Positions 22,783 to 35,648 of a stretch of 64,000 nt of DNA are shown here, piece after piece (positions within the stretch are counted from its first letter, which is position 1; every line of letters starts with the position of its first letter). Position numbers and translations under genes: made by a program. The stretch comes from Acridotheres tristis (lineage: Eukaryota > Chordata > Aves > Passeriformes > Sturnidae), in assembly GCA_037013685.1 (NCBI GenBank), contig CM072897.1, positions 21,464,143 through 21,528,142 on the forward strand. Reading direction: 5' to 3'. Below the pieces are notes generated by a model that saw only the letters and a program-made list of their open reading frames with translations, was not told the origin of the DNA and did not search any database.

Positions 22783-25700
22783 TTTCCCCACAGTGCTCAG
22801 CTCCATGGCACAGGATTCATCCTGTCCTGCCATGGTGCCTCGCCCCACTTTGTGTCCCTGCCCAGGGCAGACACAGAACTTGCTCCTGCAGGAAGCAACT
22901 GGAGTACCCCACCAGGCTGGGCTGCAACCAGGCCAGCCCAGCTCCCAAAGCCCGAGGCAAGGCACCACTGTGCCTCTGACACCCCAGGAATGCACAGCGC
23001 TCACTGGGTGAGAGCTCTGCTGTGGGCCACGGGGCTGAGCAGAGATTTGAGCAAGGATCTTCTCCATCCCCATCCCAACAGCAGCAGGAGACAAGCTAAC
23101 ATCTACCTGCAGCTGGTTTCTGCAAAGGGGCTCTGCAGGAGAAGGCAGCAGCAGAGGAAGAGGGGAAGCACATGAGGCTGTTGTGCCCCAAAAGCTCTTT
23201 CTGGACAGAAGCAGGGGCAGCAGTGGCAGCAGCCCCTGGGATGCAGTTCAGTGCAGTCCAACAGCCAAAGCAGTGGCAGGACCCCATGGAGGGCAAGGAA
23301 TGCAGTTTAAGGGGATCACACAGCAGTGCTGAAGCCTAGGGAAGGAGTGTGAGAGGCAGAAGTCAAGTGGTAACACACAGAGTAGCCTTGGAAACCAAAG
23401 CCTGAGGATTTTGGCAGAGCAGAGCCTTCGCAGGGCATCCTCACCTGTTCAAATCACCAGTTTGCTCTGCAAGCCTTATCGGCTGTGAGCAAACCCCTGA
23501 GTCACTGGCACTATTTCCAGTGACCCGGTGGATGACAAAGCCAGAGAAAATCACTGAGAAATCTTCCCCTTCACATTCAAAAAATACCCAAACAAAACAC
23601 CTTCCTTTCTGGCTGGCGGGTGTATGTGTGTGAAGAGCAGAAAATGAGAGCTGAAACAGAGCATCTTTCATCTGACTGTGAGACAGTTTCAAAGCAAAAC
23701 AAAACCCAGAACAGCATTCAGTGTGCAAGTTCAGAAAAGAAGAAAACCAACCATGTGAAGCTATAAAAATACCTTCCCAGGCTCAGCTGTGAGCTGGTAA
23801 ATACCATGATTTCCACCAGCTGGTTTCCAAAAGCTTCTTCTCCTGCCACCTTTCCAACTTGCAGAGCATCTCTGCAGCAGGGCCATCGCCTGAGCACTAA
23901 ACTAAGCACCACCAGCATCCAGGGAATAATGGCTCCTGTCCCTGTGAACTGCATTTTAATTCAGAGGGGTGTGGGAGGGCAGGACAGGGGGTCACACACC
24001 CCTGGTGCTGAGGGCAGCCCTCAGGAAAACGTTTCAGAGCTGCCTGCAGAGGATTCAGGACCATTCCCCACTATGAGCCCCCCGTGTCTGAAGCCCAGCC
24101 CTGCTCCCAGCACCCAGGGGGGGTTGGGAGCCCTGAAAAGGGACAGATGTTCTTTTCGTGGCAGATGCTGCCTGAAAAGCCCTGAGTTCTTGGGTGTGTG
24201 ACAGCCAGTGTCACACCAGCCACTGCCCACAGCCTCTCTCTCACCAGGTATTCACCTAAGGCTAAAGGGCTGCTGCTGCTACTCACCCCTGGCACCACGA
24301 CATCCTGGCATCCCGACAAGCCAAGCTGGGCAAAGCCATCCCCAGGGAAACAAGGTGAAAAAACACAAACCCTTCACGTCAGCACTCACAAACTATGAGC
24401 TGTGGCTGTGTTTTGTAGCAACGCCTCCATTTCACCATTCGGCGGAATCCAATTGTTGAACGGATAAGGAAATGCATTGGAGCTAGACACTGCCATTCAT
24501 TCATTCATTCAAAAGTATGTTGGTTTCTTTGTTAAAAGAACCTTTTTTTCCAGCTCTGTCGCAGGCAGTGGTGAAGACATCCTCAGCCAGGGGGATGCTC
24601 CCTCTTCTCCCTAGCTCAGGAGCACCCCACAGGGTCCTTGCTGGTGGTCACCCTGTCCTCTCTGTCACTCTCTGTCCCTGTGGTGCCACCAGACCACATC
24701 CTGCAGGGGAGAGGAGCCCTGTGCACTCCCTGCCCTCCTGCTGCCCTCATCACACCCCATTAACAGGGGCAGAACAGGGACCAGGCGCTTGGGAAGGCTC
24801 TGGCAGAGCCCAGCTCAGACCTGCTGGAGCTGCACCTGCACTACAAAAAGTCCAAAGACAAAAATTCCCTAGAGCCAGGGAAAGAAGCAGGAATATTCAT
24901 AGAACATGAACTTTTATCCTGCTCATGTAGTTCTCTCTGATAAATGGGGAGAGATGGCAGACAAAGGTGAAATGAATCCCAGTGGAGCCCTCCTGGCAGC
25001 TCCAGAGTGTGACCTGCATCCTCAGGGACCAGTGTGGTGACTGTCCCTGGGTCCCTGTGCTTACAGCCAGGCTATGCCATCCAGATGAAGCAGACAGGAT
25101 GGCCAAAGGCATCTGAGATGCTCCACAAGAAGCTCAGGAATCACTCTCCAAAAGGAATGGGGCTGAGGCTTACAAAGAAGGATGTTTGAGATGCAAAGGA
25201 AGCTCCTTCCACACTGAAAGTCAGCTCACGAGCAGGATGTGACCTCCAGAGACAGCAGTGCCTGGCCAGCCCCGAGGCAGGAGAGACACAGCAAAGCATG
25301 ACTGGGAACACAGTAAGGGCAGAGAGAGCGCAGAGCAGAGCGGGGAAGGCAGGAGCAGCTCCGGGCTGGGAAGGACAGAGCCTGGGGAGGAAGGACAGAG
25401 CCTCGCTGCCACCCCGGCAGGAACCAGCACACTCCGGTGACCTGCCGAGGCCAGGACAGAGCAAACACCTCCCATTCCCCAGGCTCACCAGACCGGGCCA
25501 CAGACGTTGTGTCCTGGCTCCTGGCTTTTCTTCTGTGGTGTTTATGTATCCCCTGTCTCCTCTGAAACATTTCAGAGACAAAAGCTAATGAAGCACAAGG
25601 AATGGATGACAAACATCCGGCTCTGATGTTCAAAGGCTGGCTAATTTACAAGATATATAACGTAACACAACTGCCTCCTTTGCATTTACAAACACCTTTC

Positions 25701-26736
25701 AGGGAGGATGTGAAGGGGTTCAGCATCACAGCCACCTCCAGCACCTCCTGCCCTCCTCCCATCACCCCTGCATTCCCAACAGAATCCCTGGAGCAGGACT
25801 GGAGCCCAGATGCTCCTGCACCACAACCCCCAGCTGCTGGTCCCGTTCCCAGTCTCATGACACAGGACTGGTCTCCCCTGTTGCTTCAAAATCCAAGTCA
25901 CACGGCAGAGGAGACAAAAAGCTGCTGAGATCATTTGGAAGGGATACTGCTGCTCCTGACGACCACAGGGGAGATGCTTCAGGCCTGAATTTGACATGCT
26001 CCAGCACAGAAAGACACTCCAGACAGCTGGTGGAGCTGCTTGGTTTGCTTGAAATCCTGTAATTTCTGCAGCATCACCAAGTTTTCCAGCACTGGCAGTG
26101 AGCTGATTCATCTCTGACCATTAATCCCTGGCAAAAACCATTATTCATATATGTTTTGGTCAAAAAGCAGATTTATAATCAATCACATGGCATGTTACTG
26201 TTTCAAACCTTCCTGGGCACCACCTTTCAACCACAGCCTTAGGCTGCTTTTCATTTTCCTCTGAATCACAAGAGGCAGATCACCACCATGGTCAGAGAGA
26301 CAAGCTCATTGAACAGGAAACATTTGTTATGCTCCCAGTGTATCACAGTAAAATTCCTTAAAAACCTCCTTAAAAAGAGGGTTTTCAGTGCAGGATTAAT
26401 AGGGGCTGAGGGGAGCTGGCAGCAGAGCTCTGGCAAAGCCCAGAAGCTGCTCGTGGCCAGGATAATGGAGTTCATCTGTCTTGTGAGGGCAAGAACAGGA
26501 GCAAGCAGCCCCAAAACAGCCCGAGGAAGGCCAGCCTGGGCAGCAGCACTCGAGGACAGCATTCCTCCAGGGCAGAATCAGGTCTGGGTCCCAGCAAGCC
26601 CCAGGGCTCTGCTGCACAGCAGGAACTGACCCATGGGGCTGGGCTAGGGGCTGCCCATGGGGTGCAAGGAATCAGAGCCCAAAAACTTCCTATTCCAGAC
26701 CAGAACCCTGGCACAGCTTCACACTGGCTGTCTGGA
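22783..26736. other. Gene A intron 1, long unannotated segment
   Basis: No repeat family stands out. A short CATT repeat lies at 24494-24512. Minus-strand donors occur near 23443 (GAACAG then GTGAGG) and 24291, but the frames next to them look like chance. A locally CpG-richer patch lies at 25200-25500. Confidence 0.4.
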
Positions 26737-26890
26737 GAATCACAGAATCTTCAAGGTTGGAAACGACCTCTAAGATTATAAAATCCAACAAGCAAGCCAG
26801 CACCACCATCATCTTCCATGTCCTCAAGTGCCACATCCACACATTTTTTCAATGCTACCAGGGATGGGGACTCTGCCACTTCTGTGAGCA
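26737..26890 (-). mobile_element. CR1 LINE fragment (left of a head-to-head pair)
   Basis: The tail is at the left (GAATCACAGAATCTTCAAGG), followed by CAAGTGCCACATCCACACAT and CTACCAGGGATGGGGACTCT. It belongs to the same subfamily type as 16383-16985. Confidence 0.8.
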
Positions 26891-26959
26891 GCTGCAGCTC
26901 AGCGCCCACAGAGAAAGGCAGAGCCAGGTTCTGCCAGGGGAAACACATCCCTGCTGCAG

Positions 26960-27152
26960 GAAAAACATCCCCTAAAATCCTCAGCTGGAATAGCCTCCCA
27001 CTCTCCCAGTGAAGAACTTGTGCCTGCCCCATCCCTGGAGGTGTCCAAGATCAGCTTGGATGGGATAGTGGAAGGTGTCCCTGTCCATGGGGTTGGAACG
27101 AGGTGAGCTGAAAGCTCCATGCCAGCCTAAACCATCCTGGGATTCTGTGATA
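26960..27152 (+). mobile_element. CR1 LINE fragment (right of a head-to-head pair)
   Basis: Plus-strand copy with GAGGTGTCCAAGATCAGCTT, a diverged CATGCCAGCCTAAACCATCC and CTGGGATTCTGTGAT. Its truncated 5' side faces the truncated 5' side of the previous copy. Confidence 0.8.
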
Positions 27153-28154
27153 AATTTTATCTATTTGTTCTTTAAAGCAACTTAAAATTGTACTGGAGCT
27201 TTCCAGTTTTTCTACAAACATGCATTTGCAGCCAAAACATAGATGTACCAGAGACAGGCACACAAATCCTGCACACAGGACAGGCAGCAGAAGGCCCAGA
27301 GCATCCAAGCAGCCAACAGGAATAAATGCCAGCTCAAGGGGCTTCCAAACACCTCTGGAGGCACACGGGTGCTCCAGGTGCTACAGCCAGGGAACCAGGA
27401 GGAGCTGCTTATTCCCACCTGCTTTCTTTCCATCGAAAAATCAAAAAATGCAAACTAAAAATATCTTGCATTAATTTGTATAATTTCCAACTATTCCTAC
27501 AGGAAAAAACACTGAATTTTTGTGGGGAAAAGAATGTTTTAATTATTAAAATAAGATTTCTAGTTTTCCCATCTGAAATATTCCCAATAGTAGTGTCCTT
27601 TTTTCCTTTCCTCTTTGAAATGCTTCTTCCTGGGTCCAGATAAAATCTCTTTTGTTGATATATCCCCTCTCCCTTCCTTCCCAGCTCTCCCTGAGCTGGC
27701 TCAGCCCACCTCCTGCAGGACAGCATCACCTGAGGGATCTCCCTGGAGCAGCCCTCTCCTCCCAGGGGGGCTCTCCCCCACCCAGGGCCTTTTTGAAGGT
27801 CAAATCCTCCCTAACTTCCTCACAGGAGGGTGCTGGGCTCCTGCATCAGGGCATGCATAGAGAATATTCTGTGCCCAGACGCCTCCAAATCCCAGTGGCA
27901 TCTCCTCCCTGCTCTGCTACCATCCTATAGGCACTGACAGCTCTGACACTTCCATCTTTCCCCTGTCCCCACGTGCCACAGACACCAAGCCCCTTCCCTT
28001 CACCCCCAGATGATGCCACTGCAGCAGGACATTTCCCAGGTGTCATGGGGCAGGCAGCACCCCATAGCTGCCCTGTGCCTGGCAGAGCACCCCCAGCTCC
28101 CACTCCCACCTGGAGCAGAGTGATAAAGCCACCCCTGCCACCCAAGTCAGAACC
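27153..28154. other. Gene A intron 1 segment, partly AT-rich
   Basis: 27430-27660 is AT-rich and low in CpG. No exon or named repeat is seen. Confidence 0.4.
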
Positions 28155-28285
28155 TGGGCTGCCCAGTGTCCCCCAAACATCCCAGGGGCTGCCCAGTGTC
28201 CCCTTGCACCCTGGGGGCTGCCCAGTGTCCCCCAAACATCCCAGGGGCTGCCCAGTGTCCCCCAAACATCCCAGGGGCTGCCCTG
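28155..28285. repeat. 30-bp tandem repeat, about four to five units
   Basis: The unit is GGGGCTGCCCAGTGTCCCCC followed by AAACATCCCA. CTG starts at 28218, 28248 and 28278 confirm a 30-bp period. One unit is variant, with TTGCACCCTG in place of AAACATCCCA and one base shorter. Thirty is a multiple of three, so 10-residue peptide repeats appear in the open frames, but no exon signals support coding. Confidence 0.9.
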
Positions 28286-29581
28286 CACAGTCAGGAGCAG
28301 GCAGAGAAGGGCACCCAGGAACAATCCCATTCAGAGTTTTCCCCAGCCAGCCACCACTTCTCTCAGAAGCTGTTAACATTCCCACTGCTGTCTGGAATCA
28401 CTTCCTCCCTTCTCTCCCTGCACAAATCCTAGTGTGGATGCTGGGGCTTCTGTTCCCTACCTGCGCCTCCACCCAGCTGTGACTCAGTACCAAAACAGTG
28501 GGAATTAGGAATCCAACAGCCTTTCGAGCAAAGTGTGATTCACAGGCCAAGGCTTTCTGCTGAACGAGCCAGCTCCTGCAGTCACGCTCTGTAATTCCCC
28601 TTAATACCGATTTCATTCCCTTCCTCCCACTACCCCATCCAACTACCACTCCGAAATAAAGGATGTCCATTCATCTTTTTCTGCCTAATCCAGGCAAAGA
28701 TGAGCTTCATCTTGTGCAGAAATTAGGCAACTCTCAAGCTCATCTTCCGTCCCAAAGATTGGCCTTCAAAGGAGACTGGAAGCCAGGCAGAAAGGGAGAA
28801 CACCGGGTGCAATCCTTGTCTTTAGCTAAAACATGGCCTTGAACCTCAAAAAGATGACCTTGAGAGCTCAGATGTGGTCTGTCCGATCCAGAAGGCTTTC
28901 CCTGCCAGCTCCCAGGCAACACAATCATGCACTTAAACATCCCTCTACACACAGCCGTGGGAGCAGGTTTTTGAGAAGCAGAAGCCCAGAGCATGGCTGG
29001 CTCTGTCCACATCACCTCTCCCTGCACCCCAACAGCACAGGAGGGGCAGAGCCACAGCCCACAGTGAGACCAGGAGCTCCGTGGAGCTGAGACCACATCC
29101 AGGGGAGCTGGAACTGGGAATGTACCCAGGTGTCCCCCTGTGCAACCATGGAGAACCAGGAGAAGTCAAAGTCTGGTGGAGAGGTCCCTTGCAAGAACAG
29201 GTCTGTTGTGGGGACAGATTTCTTCTCTGCGCTGCTCCCCAAGCCCCTTCCTGACAGATCCAGGCACGGGAGAACAAAGCCAAAAGGCTTCTTCAGGTTT
29301 AATACACAAAACCCAGGCAGTTCAATCAAGCAACAAAAGCAAAATGTCATTTCCTCCCGTGGCACTGCCACTCTGCTCACAGTTGTTCACGTCTGACAGC
29401 TTGTCACTGTCATGAGACACCAGGGACACGGCCTGGGGAAAGGTTGGCACAGAGGAGAGGGGAGGAAGGCTCAGTCCTGCAGCTCACCACAGACACCAGC
29501 ACCGAGAGGGATGGGCACCTGTGTGAGCTGAAGGGCACAAGTGACCCCAGCAGGCACAACCACACGGGGCAGGTGGGAAAC
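28286..29581. other. Gene A intron 1 segment
   Basis: A minus-strand donor near 28459 (GGCGCAG then GTAGGG) has no convincing exon. Nothing else is recognised. Confidence 0.4.
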
Positions 29582-29990
29582 AGCACAGAACCATGGAATG
29601 GTTTGGGGTGGAAGGGACCTTAAATCCCGTCCCATTCCACCCCCTGCCATGTCCAGCGACACCTCCCACTGTCCCAGGCTGCTCCAAGCCCTGTCCAGCC
29701 TGGCCTTGGACACTCCCAGGGATCCAGGGGCAGCCACAGCTTCTCTGGGCACCCTGTGCCAGGGCCTGCCCACCCTTACAGGGAATCTAAATCTCCCCTC
29801 TTGTAGTTTAAAACCATTCCCCCTTGTCCTGTCACTGTCTGCCCATGCAAAAAGTCGCTCTCCCTCTTTTTATAACCCCCCTTTAGGCGCTGGAAGGGGC
29901 TTGAAGGTCTCCTCAGAGCCTTCTCTTCTCCAGCTTTCAGCCTGTCTCCATGGCAGAGGGGCTCCAGTCTTTGGAGCATCATTCGAAACA
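29582..29990 (-). mobile_element. CR1 LINE copy in gene A intron 1
   Basis: The tail is at the left (CCATGGAATGGTTTGGGGTG), then CTTGGACACTCCCAGGGATC, TTTAAAACCATTCCCCCTTG and GGGCTTGAAGGTCTCCTCAG. Confidence 0.9.
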
Positions 29991-32222
29991 AGCCTCACCC
30001 AAGAGGGCACAGGCTGCCTTAAAGACAGTCCCAAAGAGCTGTACAGGCTCAGGCACCCCAAAACCTGTCACCACATTCCCAGTCTCCAGCTGAATAAGGC
30101 TGAAGTTTCCAGCTCTGGCCCTGAAGTTCTTTCCCTCATTCTTGCCCAGCCAAGCTGCAAAAATGCTGAGGCTTGGCTGCCTGTTCCAGTTAAGAGGATT
30201 AATGGATGCTCTGTGAGACAGGCATGGGCTGAGTCACCCACACTGGATTTAGGGCTTCCAGCACCAGCAGTGACCATTCCATGCAGTGGTGATGGACTTC
30301 CATTTGTTAACAGGTTACAATGATCTGTTGCGGCCAAAAATGAGAATCCATGCAGCCACACAAATTTTCCAGCTGGCATCTCAGCAGGCAAGGGAGGTGT
30401 GAGCGCTGGGAAGTTTGCAGTACAAGTGTCACAAACACCTTATTGACTAATTCCAAGTGGAAACTTTCCACTTAACCTGAAACACTTTCAAGTTCCTTGC
30501 TAGTTTTCTCCTTTCAAATGCAGATATCTTTCCATATGGATGTGTCATCTGGAAGCAGAAAGGTTTTGTTCAAAATGTGCCAAAAACGGAGCAGGAAAAG
30601 TCAGTCAAACTCTCGGTCATCTAGGACAGCCCCTCAGAGTCGCCCCTTTGGGCATCTTTACGTGCCATCTTTACCTGTCTCACCCTGTGTGCTGCTAACA
30701 CAGGAGATGTTCCCTCAGTGCAATTTCCCAGCGCCAAAACTTGCCAGTTCCTCCTGTCCCCCATCACAATCGTGTGCTTGAATACAGACGTGCTGTCAGA
30801 GCTGAGGAGATATTTTTAAGCACCCAAAAACAACTAAACACAATCCTGCCAGGAAAACATTCTCCACCACCCCTCCTCACCTCAAAGCCCATCACACTGC
30901 ACACTGAGAACATGGATCAGGGTATCAGTATGGAAAAGACCCTTGAAGGAGTGGGGGTAACAGCAAAAAAGCAAAAAGCAGCTCCTTGGTCCAGCTTCCT
31001 ACAAGGCTTGGGACAGGCTCTGACCCTGGGAGCAACAGGAATGCCTAGACCCACCTCTGCCCTCCAGAACTGCAAAGATGGAGCACCACCCCGAGCACCC
31101 CTTCTTCAGCTGGAGATTATCTAATGACGTGGCCAAAAACAGGCCCAGCGAGTTAGAATTTTTATGTAATTTAATTCTTACATAATCTAATTCATTGCTA
31201 ATTAACACCAACTTCCAACTCGGGTACTTTGAGAAAAAAGGCAGCAGAACCCTAAAGCTGCCACCCTGCAGGCCCAGCACAGCCAAACTCCTCTCCTCCC
31301 CCTTCCCCACGCCCAGCTTCCCTGGCTTTCACCAGAGGCCACCCAAAGCCAGAGAGAAGCTCCTCTCCTGGAGCCCACTGAGGACATAAGGTCTTCACCC
31401 CCAGGTTTTTGGGGGTTGTCAGCTGTGCTGCCTCCAGGGCTGAAGGTATCCCCTAGGAGCAAGATGCACGATCCAAACCCAAGCACAAATCTCCCCCATC
31501 CTGAATATCTTCTTTCCCATAACTAGGCAGTGATCTCCTGAGGAGCCCATCAAAGCCTGTCTGTGGGGACCCTGTGGGACTCTGGGGACCACAGAGAAGG
31601 GGAGAGGTCAAAGAGGGAGGAATACCAGGGAAGGGATCTATCTCAGAACAGCCCTGGGCCAACAGTGAAAGCCACTGAATCAGTCCACAAGTCCCCGCCT
31701 AGAGGTGAAAATTTCTCTCAAAAGCCACCCCCGGACAGAACTTGAGATTTTTAACAACTTTCAATATGGATTTTTAATGACTTTTTAAATGAATTAGTTA
31801 CTGTTGCAGGTCACCTCTGTGGTGATCGACCTGGCATTCTCAGGCAGTTCTGCTTTCCTGCATTGCACCCAGACTGACAGCAGCTCCAAGAGCATCGTTG
31901 AGAAATTCTCCCACACCTGTTAACTCTGACATGGGATCCCTGTCCTCTCAGAATCACTGCAGGCCCCCAGGGTCCCAGCCCAGTGCTCTGTCAGGTTGGC
32001 TCACTGCTACCTGGCAGCCAACAGCAGCCTGGGAATTGCCACCATGCTCCAGAGAGCTCCAGCCCAACTCCAGCCCAACCTGGAGCCTCCCTGGCACATT
32101 CACAGCATGGCAGAGCTGCTCTCTCAGCCCAGTGACAGCACAACAACTCAACAGTGATGTTCTGATCCACTTGGCAAAAGCTGCAGGCACCCAAAATCAG
32201 TTGTCCACACCTTTCACTTTAC
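29991..32222. other. Gene A intron 1 segment
   Basis: Open frames of 60-127 codons occur without splice signals. AT-rich patches lie near 31150-31200 and 31745-31800. No repeat family is recognised. Confidence 0.4.
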
Positions 32223-32284
32223 AAATAGCTCACTAAAAAAAGAAAAAAAAAAAAGAAAAAAAAAAAAAAAAAAAAGAGCTATTT
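32223..32284. repeat. A-rich run inside a perfect 9-bp inverted repeat
   Basis: AAATAGCTC at 32223-32231 and its reverse complement GAGCTATTT at 32276-32284 flank 44 bp that is almost all A, interrupted by a few G. Confidence 0.95.
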
Positions 32285-34015
32285 AGTGGAACTTGCCTTT
32301 CCCTTTCATTTCTCCTCCATCCCAGAGTGGATCCTCTGTGCCCTTCCAGACAACACTGAGAGCTGGGCACAAGCACCTCAAGGCTGGCACCACAAGATAG
32401 CACAAAGAACAACCCCCCAGAGCTCAGCAAGCACCCCCAGACCCTCGTGTGCTGCACCCACAGGCACCTGCACCCACCTCTGCAGACAAACCCTCATACC
32501 CCTGTGATGCTCCAGGCTTCATCCCTCACGAAGCACTCCTGCTCCAGAGCCTGTCAGCTGGAGTTTCTCGTTCATCTATCACTGCCCCTCCTAGACGGAA
32601 AAAAAATGCTGCAAATAAATCAGCTGCTGCCTTGGGCTGGGCTTGGCTGGGGAGTTCACTCACACTGCCAAGTCCCCGTCCCAGCAGAGCTGCACAGGGG
32701 ACACCCTGATCCCCACCTTGTCACACCTGGGGCCTCCCAGCCCCAGGGACAACTGTCCAGGTGATGGATTTAATAACAGGAGGTAGCTGTGCCACAGCCC
32801 CTCCTGCAGCACAGGGCTCAGGCTGGAGGAGCCTCAGGCTGACACAACACAGAGGGACAAATCAGGACACTCTGTGCCACAGGTGGGGACAGAGCAGGGA
32901 GGCAGAGGCTGAAGAGCTCCTGCAATCAGCGCCTTTGCCCAAAAGCACCTCGAGTGAGATGATCTCCTGCTGGGCTCCACTTCTGCGCACAAGTCTGAGC
33001 CCACAAATTCTCAAGCCCAGCAGACTTACTCATCCCAGCTCACTCATGTTGCTTATCTGGAGGCGTAGTTTAAAAATGCAGGAATATTATTTAAAACCGT
33101 AACTGCACACCTGCTGATTTCTGTGAGGTCCTATGAGAATGCGTGGGACCACTATATTTAGAATTTAATAACTCCAGTCAGTGCATGCTCTCGACTGAGT
33201 ACCTGCCTACGTCTGTTCCCTGTGGTCCCAGGGGATTATGCAGCCTTGGGAAGCGTGGTGGGAGCCTGGCTGCCCTGAGCAAGACCAGGGCAGGGCTGTG
33301 CTCAGGGCTGTCACACATCACCCTGCTGAACCGGGCTGCAGGATCTTTGGTACCTCCATGCACGTGGAAATGTGGGAGATGAGGATCTTATCACTATGCC
33401 TCACTTGCCCACAACAGTGTGAAGAAATGAAGTAAAAGCAGAAAGTTGATCAGCAGAGCTGGAAGAAGCACCATCTAGAGCAAGGGCAGGGCCAGACATT
33501 GCAGCAGCTTCATTGTATTGGCTTTTGGATCCCAGCCGTGGAGATTTCCTGGGACTTCTCAAGGTACAGACATTGGGAGGGTTGAGGGGGTAACAGGCAG
33601 AAACTCAAGCAGCTGGGGTGACAAGTGACACTGATTTCAAAGCACCCCACACTTCAATCAACACTTAGCTTCACTTTCATAATCAACCGTGGCAATCAAG
33701 GCAATGGGCTCAGCATCCACAGGTGCACTCGTGTCCGGTCACTGTGGGGTCAGGGACACCAGGAAATCTGTCCACACACTCGGATCCAGCCCAGAGGAGC
33801 TGCCCTGGAGCAGCTGCATGGCCCAGTGGGCAGAACAGGCAGAGCACAGCTCCGTGCAACACGAGCTTGGCCACAGCAGAGCACTGGGGCACACACAGAA
33901 TCTCTGCTGGGGGGAAGGGGGTCACCAGCCCCAGAGCTAAGCCCTGACAGGCAGTGGCCCTGGTGGCCCCATCTGATGCACAGCAAGCCACAGTCCTGCA
34001 TGAGGGGACAACTCA
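32285..34015. other. Gene A intron 1 segment
   Basis: No exon, RNA gene or repeat family is recognised. Open frames look random. Confidence 0.4.
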
Positions 34016-34140
34016 GACACAGAATGGTTTGGGTTGAAGGGACCTTAAAGCTCATCCCGTTGCACTCCCTGCCATGACGATGCCAGGGATGCCTTCCACC
34101 AAAGCAGGTTGCTCAGAGTCCACATCCATAGCCAGCAACT
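34016..34140 (-). mobile_element. CR1 LINE 3' fragment
   Basis: The tail is at the left (CACAGAATGGTTTGGGTTG), followed by AGGGACCTTAAAGCTCATCC. The copy fades out near 34130. Confidence 0.8.
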
Positions 34141-35648
34141 CCTGGAAAATTTGGTACATGAGATACACACCATCAATGCTGCTTTTGTGTGGCTCACGCC
34201 CCAGAGCTAGGAAGGCACCATGACGTCTCCCACTACAGAGGAAACCACCCAACTCACCCCAAACCCCAAGGTCCAGGATTGTGGCACCCTGTGCATGGGG
34301 CAGCATCACCTCCTCTCCCTCGGGCCAAGCACTGACACATGCTTGGCTGCACACAGCAAACCCCAGGCACGTACTGTGCTCAGCAGCACCTGGACAACAG
34401 ACCTTCCTCACACCCAGCTCCACACCAGGACAGCAAAAACCTGAGGGCGGGAACCAGGGTTTCTGTCCACAACGCCAAAAAGGAGCAGAACAAAGCTCCC
34501 GACTCTACCAGGAATGTTTCCGGAGAAACGAGCGAGCGGGGGAAGAGGTGACTCCTGTTCAGCCCCCGAGGGAAGAAGGGAGACAGCGGCGCCTCACAGC
34601 AACACCGGCAGCAGCAGGAGGGGCTCCAACTTCATCCCAATCTGTAGATATTTTAATTACCTTTACAGAGTACAAAGTGCTCAACGACCAGGGAGGACGG
34701 TAAGTGAACACCTTGGTGTGATTTTTTGCTGAGTGTCCGTTCCTACACAGACCTACACCCCACAGCAGCAGGGAGGCACTGTCTGCAGGTCAGCAGGAGA
34801 TTTGGGGACACACTGCTCAGACTGAGCCCACACAAATGGGGAAGAGCAGCACCGAGTGATAGCCCTGTCCTACAGGCTGCACAAAATATCCAAGGAGAAG
34901 CCACACAGGCACAGAGCAATTTTCTTAATTGCAGTAACTGTGTTTACATGCAAAACAAGGATGTGTGCAAACCCCCCAAAACAGCTCTGAGCACTCACAC
35001 GCTCCTAGAGGATTTCCAGTCAACCTAAATGCCGCCCTCCCCATCCCCACTGTGATCCCTTCATCAATCCATACCCCAAGCAAGCTGCCGATGAACCGTG
35101 TGTCTGTCTGCTCAGAGGACCTCCCCTCTCCACTGCCCAGATCCTTCCTACACGACAGGAGGTTCCATCAGCACCTCATACACACAGATTCCACTTCCCC
35201 TGAGAAGCTACTTCTTGCTGCCCCTGCAGAGGCTTTTGTATGGGGCAGGTATGTATGGAGGGAAGGGCAATTTTGGTGCAATGACTTCGCTCCTCTGATG
35301 AGGGGACAGTGCAGTGGCACAGCAGAGAGCACCAGGCAGAGGCAGGCAGGCACAGGTACACGTGGTCACCCAGCAGACGCCCAGGATGTGCCACCGACAC
35401 CTGGGACGTGCCCTGGGCAGGGATGCCAGGTCACAGAGCGTGTCAGAGTCATCCTGCAGCACTGAGCTGTGTGGGACCCCCAGACAGGAAAGGGGTGATG
35501 CTTCCAGAGCCCTTGGCTTGCTCCCAGCCCCCTCCCAGCCCCAAGAGAGGTAAACAGAAAGCAAAGCACCGAGGATTGCACATCCCATCCCGCAGCTCCT
35601 GGGCACACACGGAGGCACCAGGACAGTCGGGTCGCTGCCACCCCGTAC
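34141..35648. other. Start of gene A intron 1
   Basis: Non-coding on the gene A strand. On the plus strand, 34669-34699 has exon-like borders and is discussed as a finding. CpGs rise toward exon 1. Confidence 0.45.
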
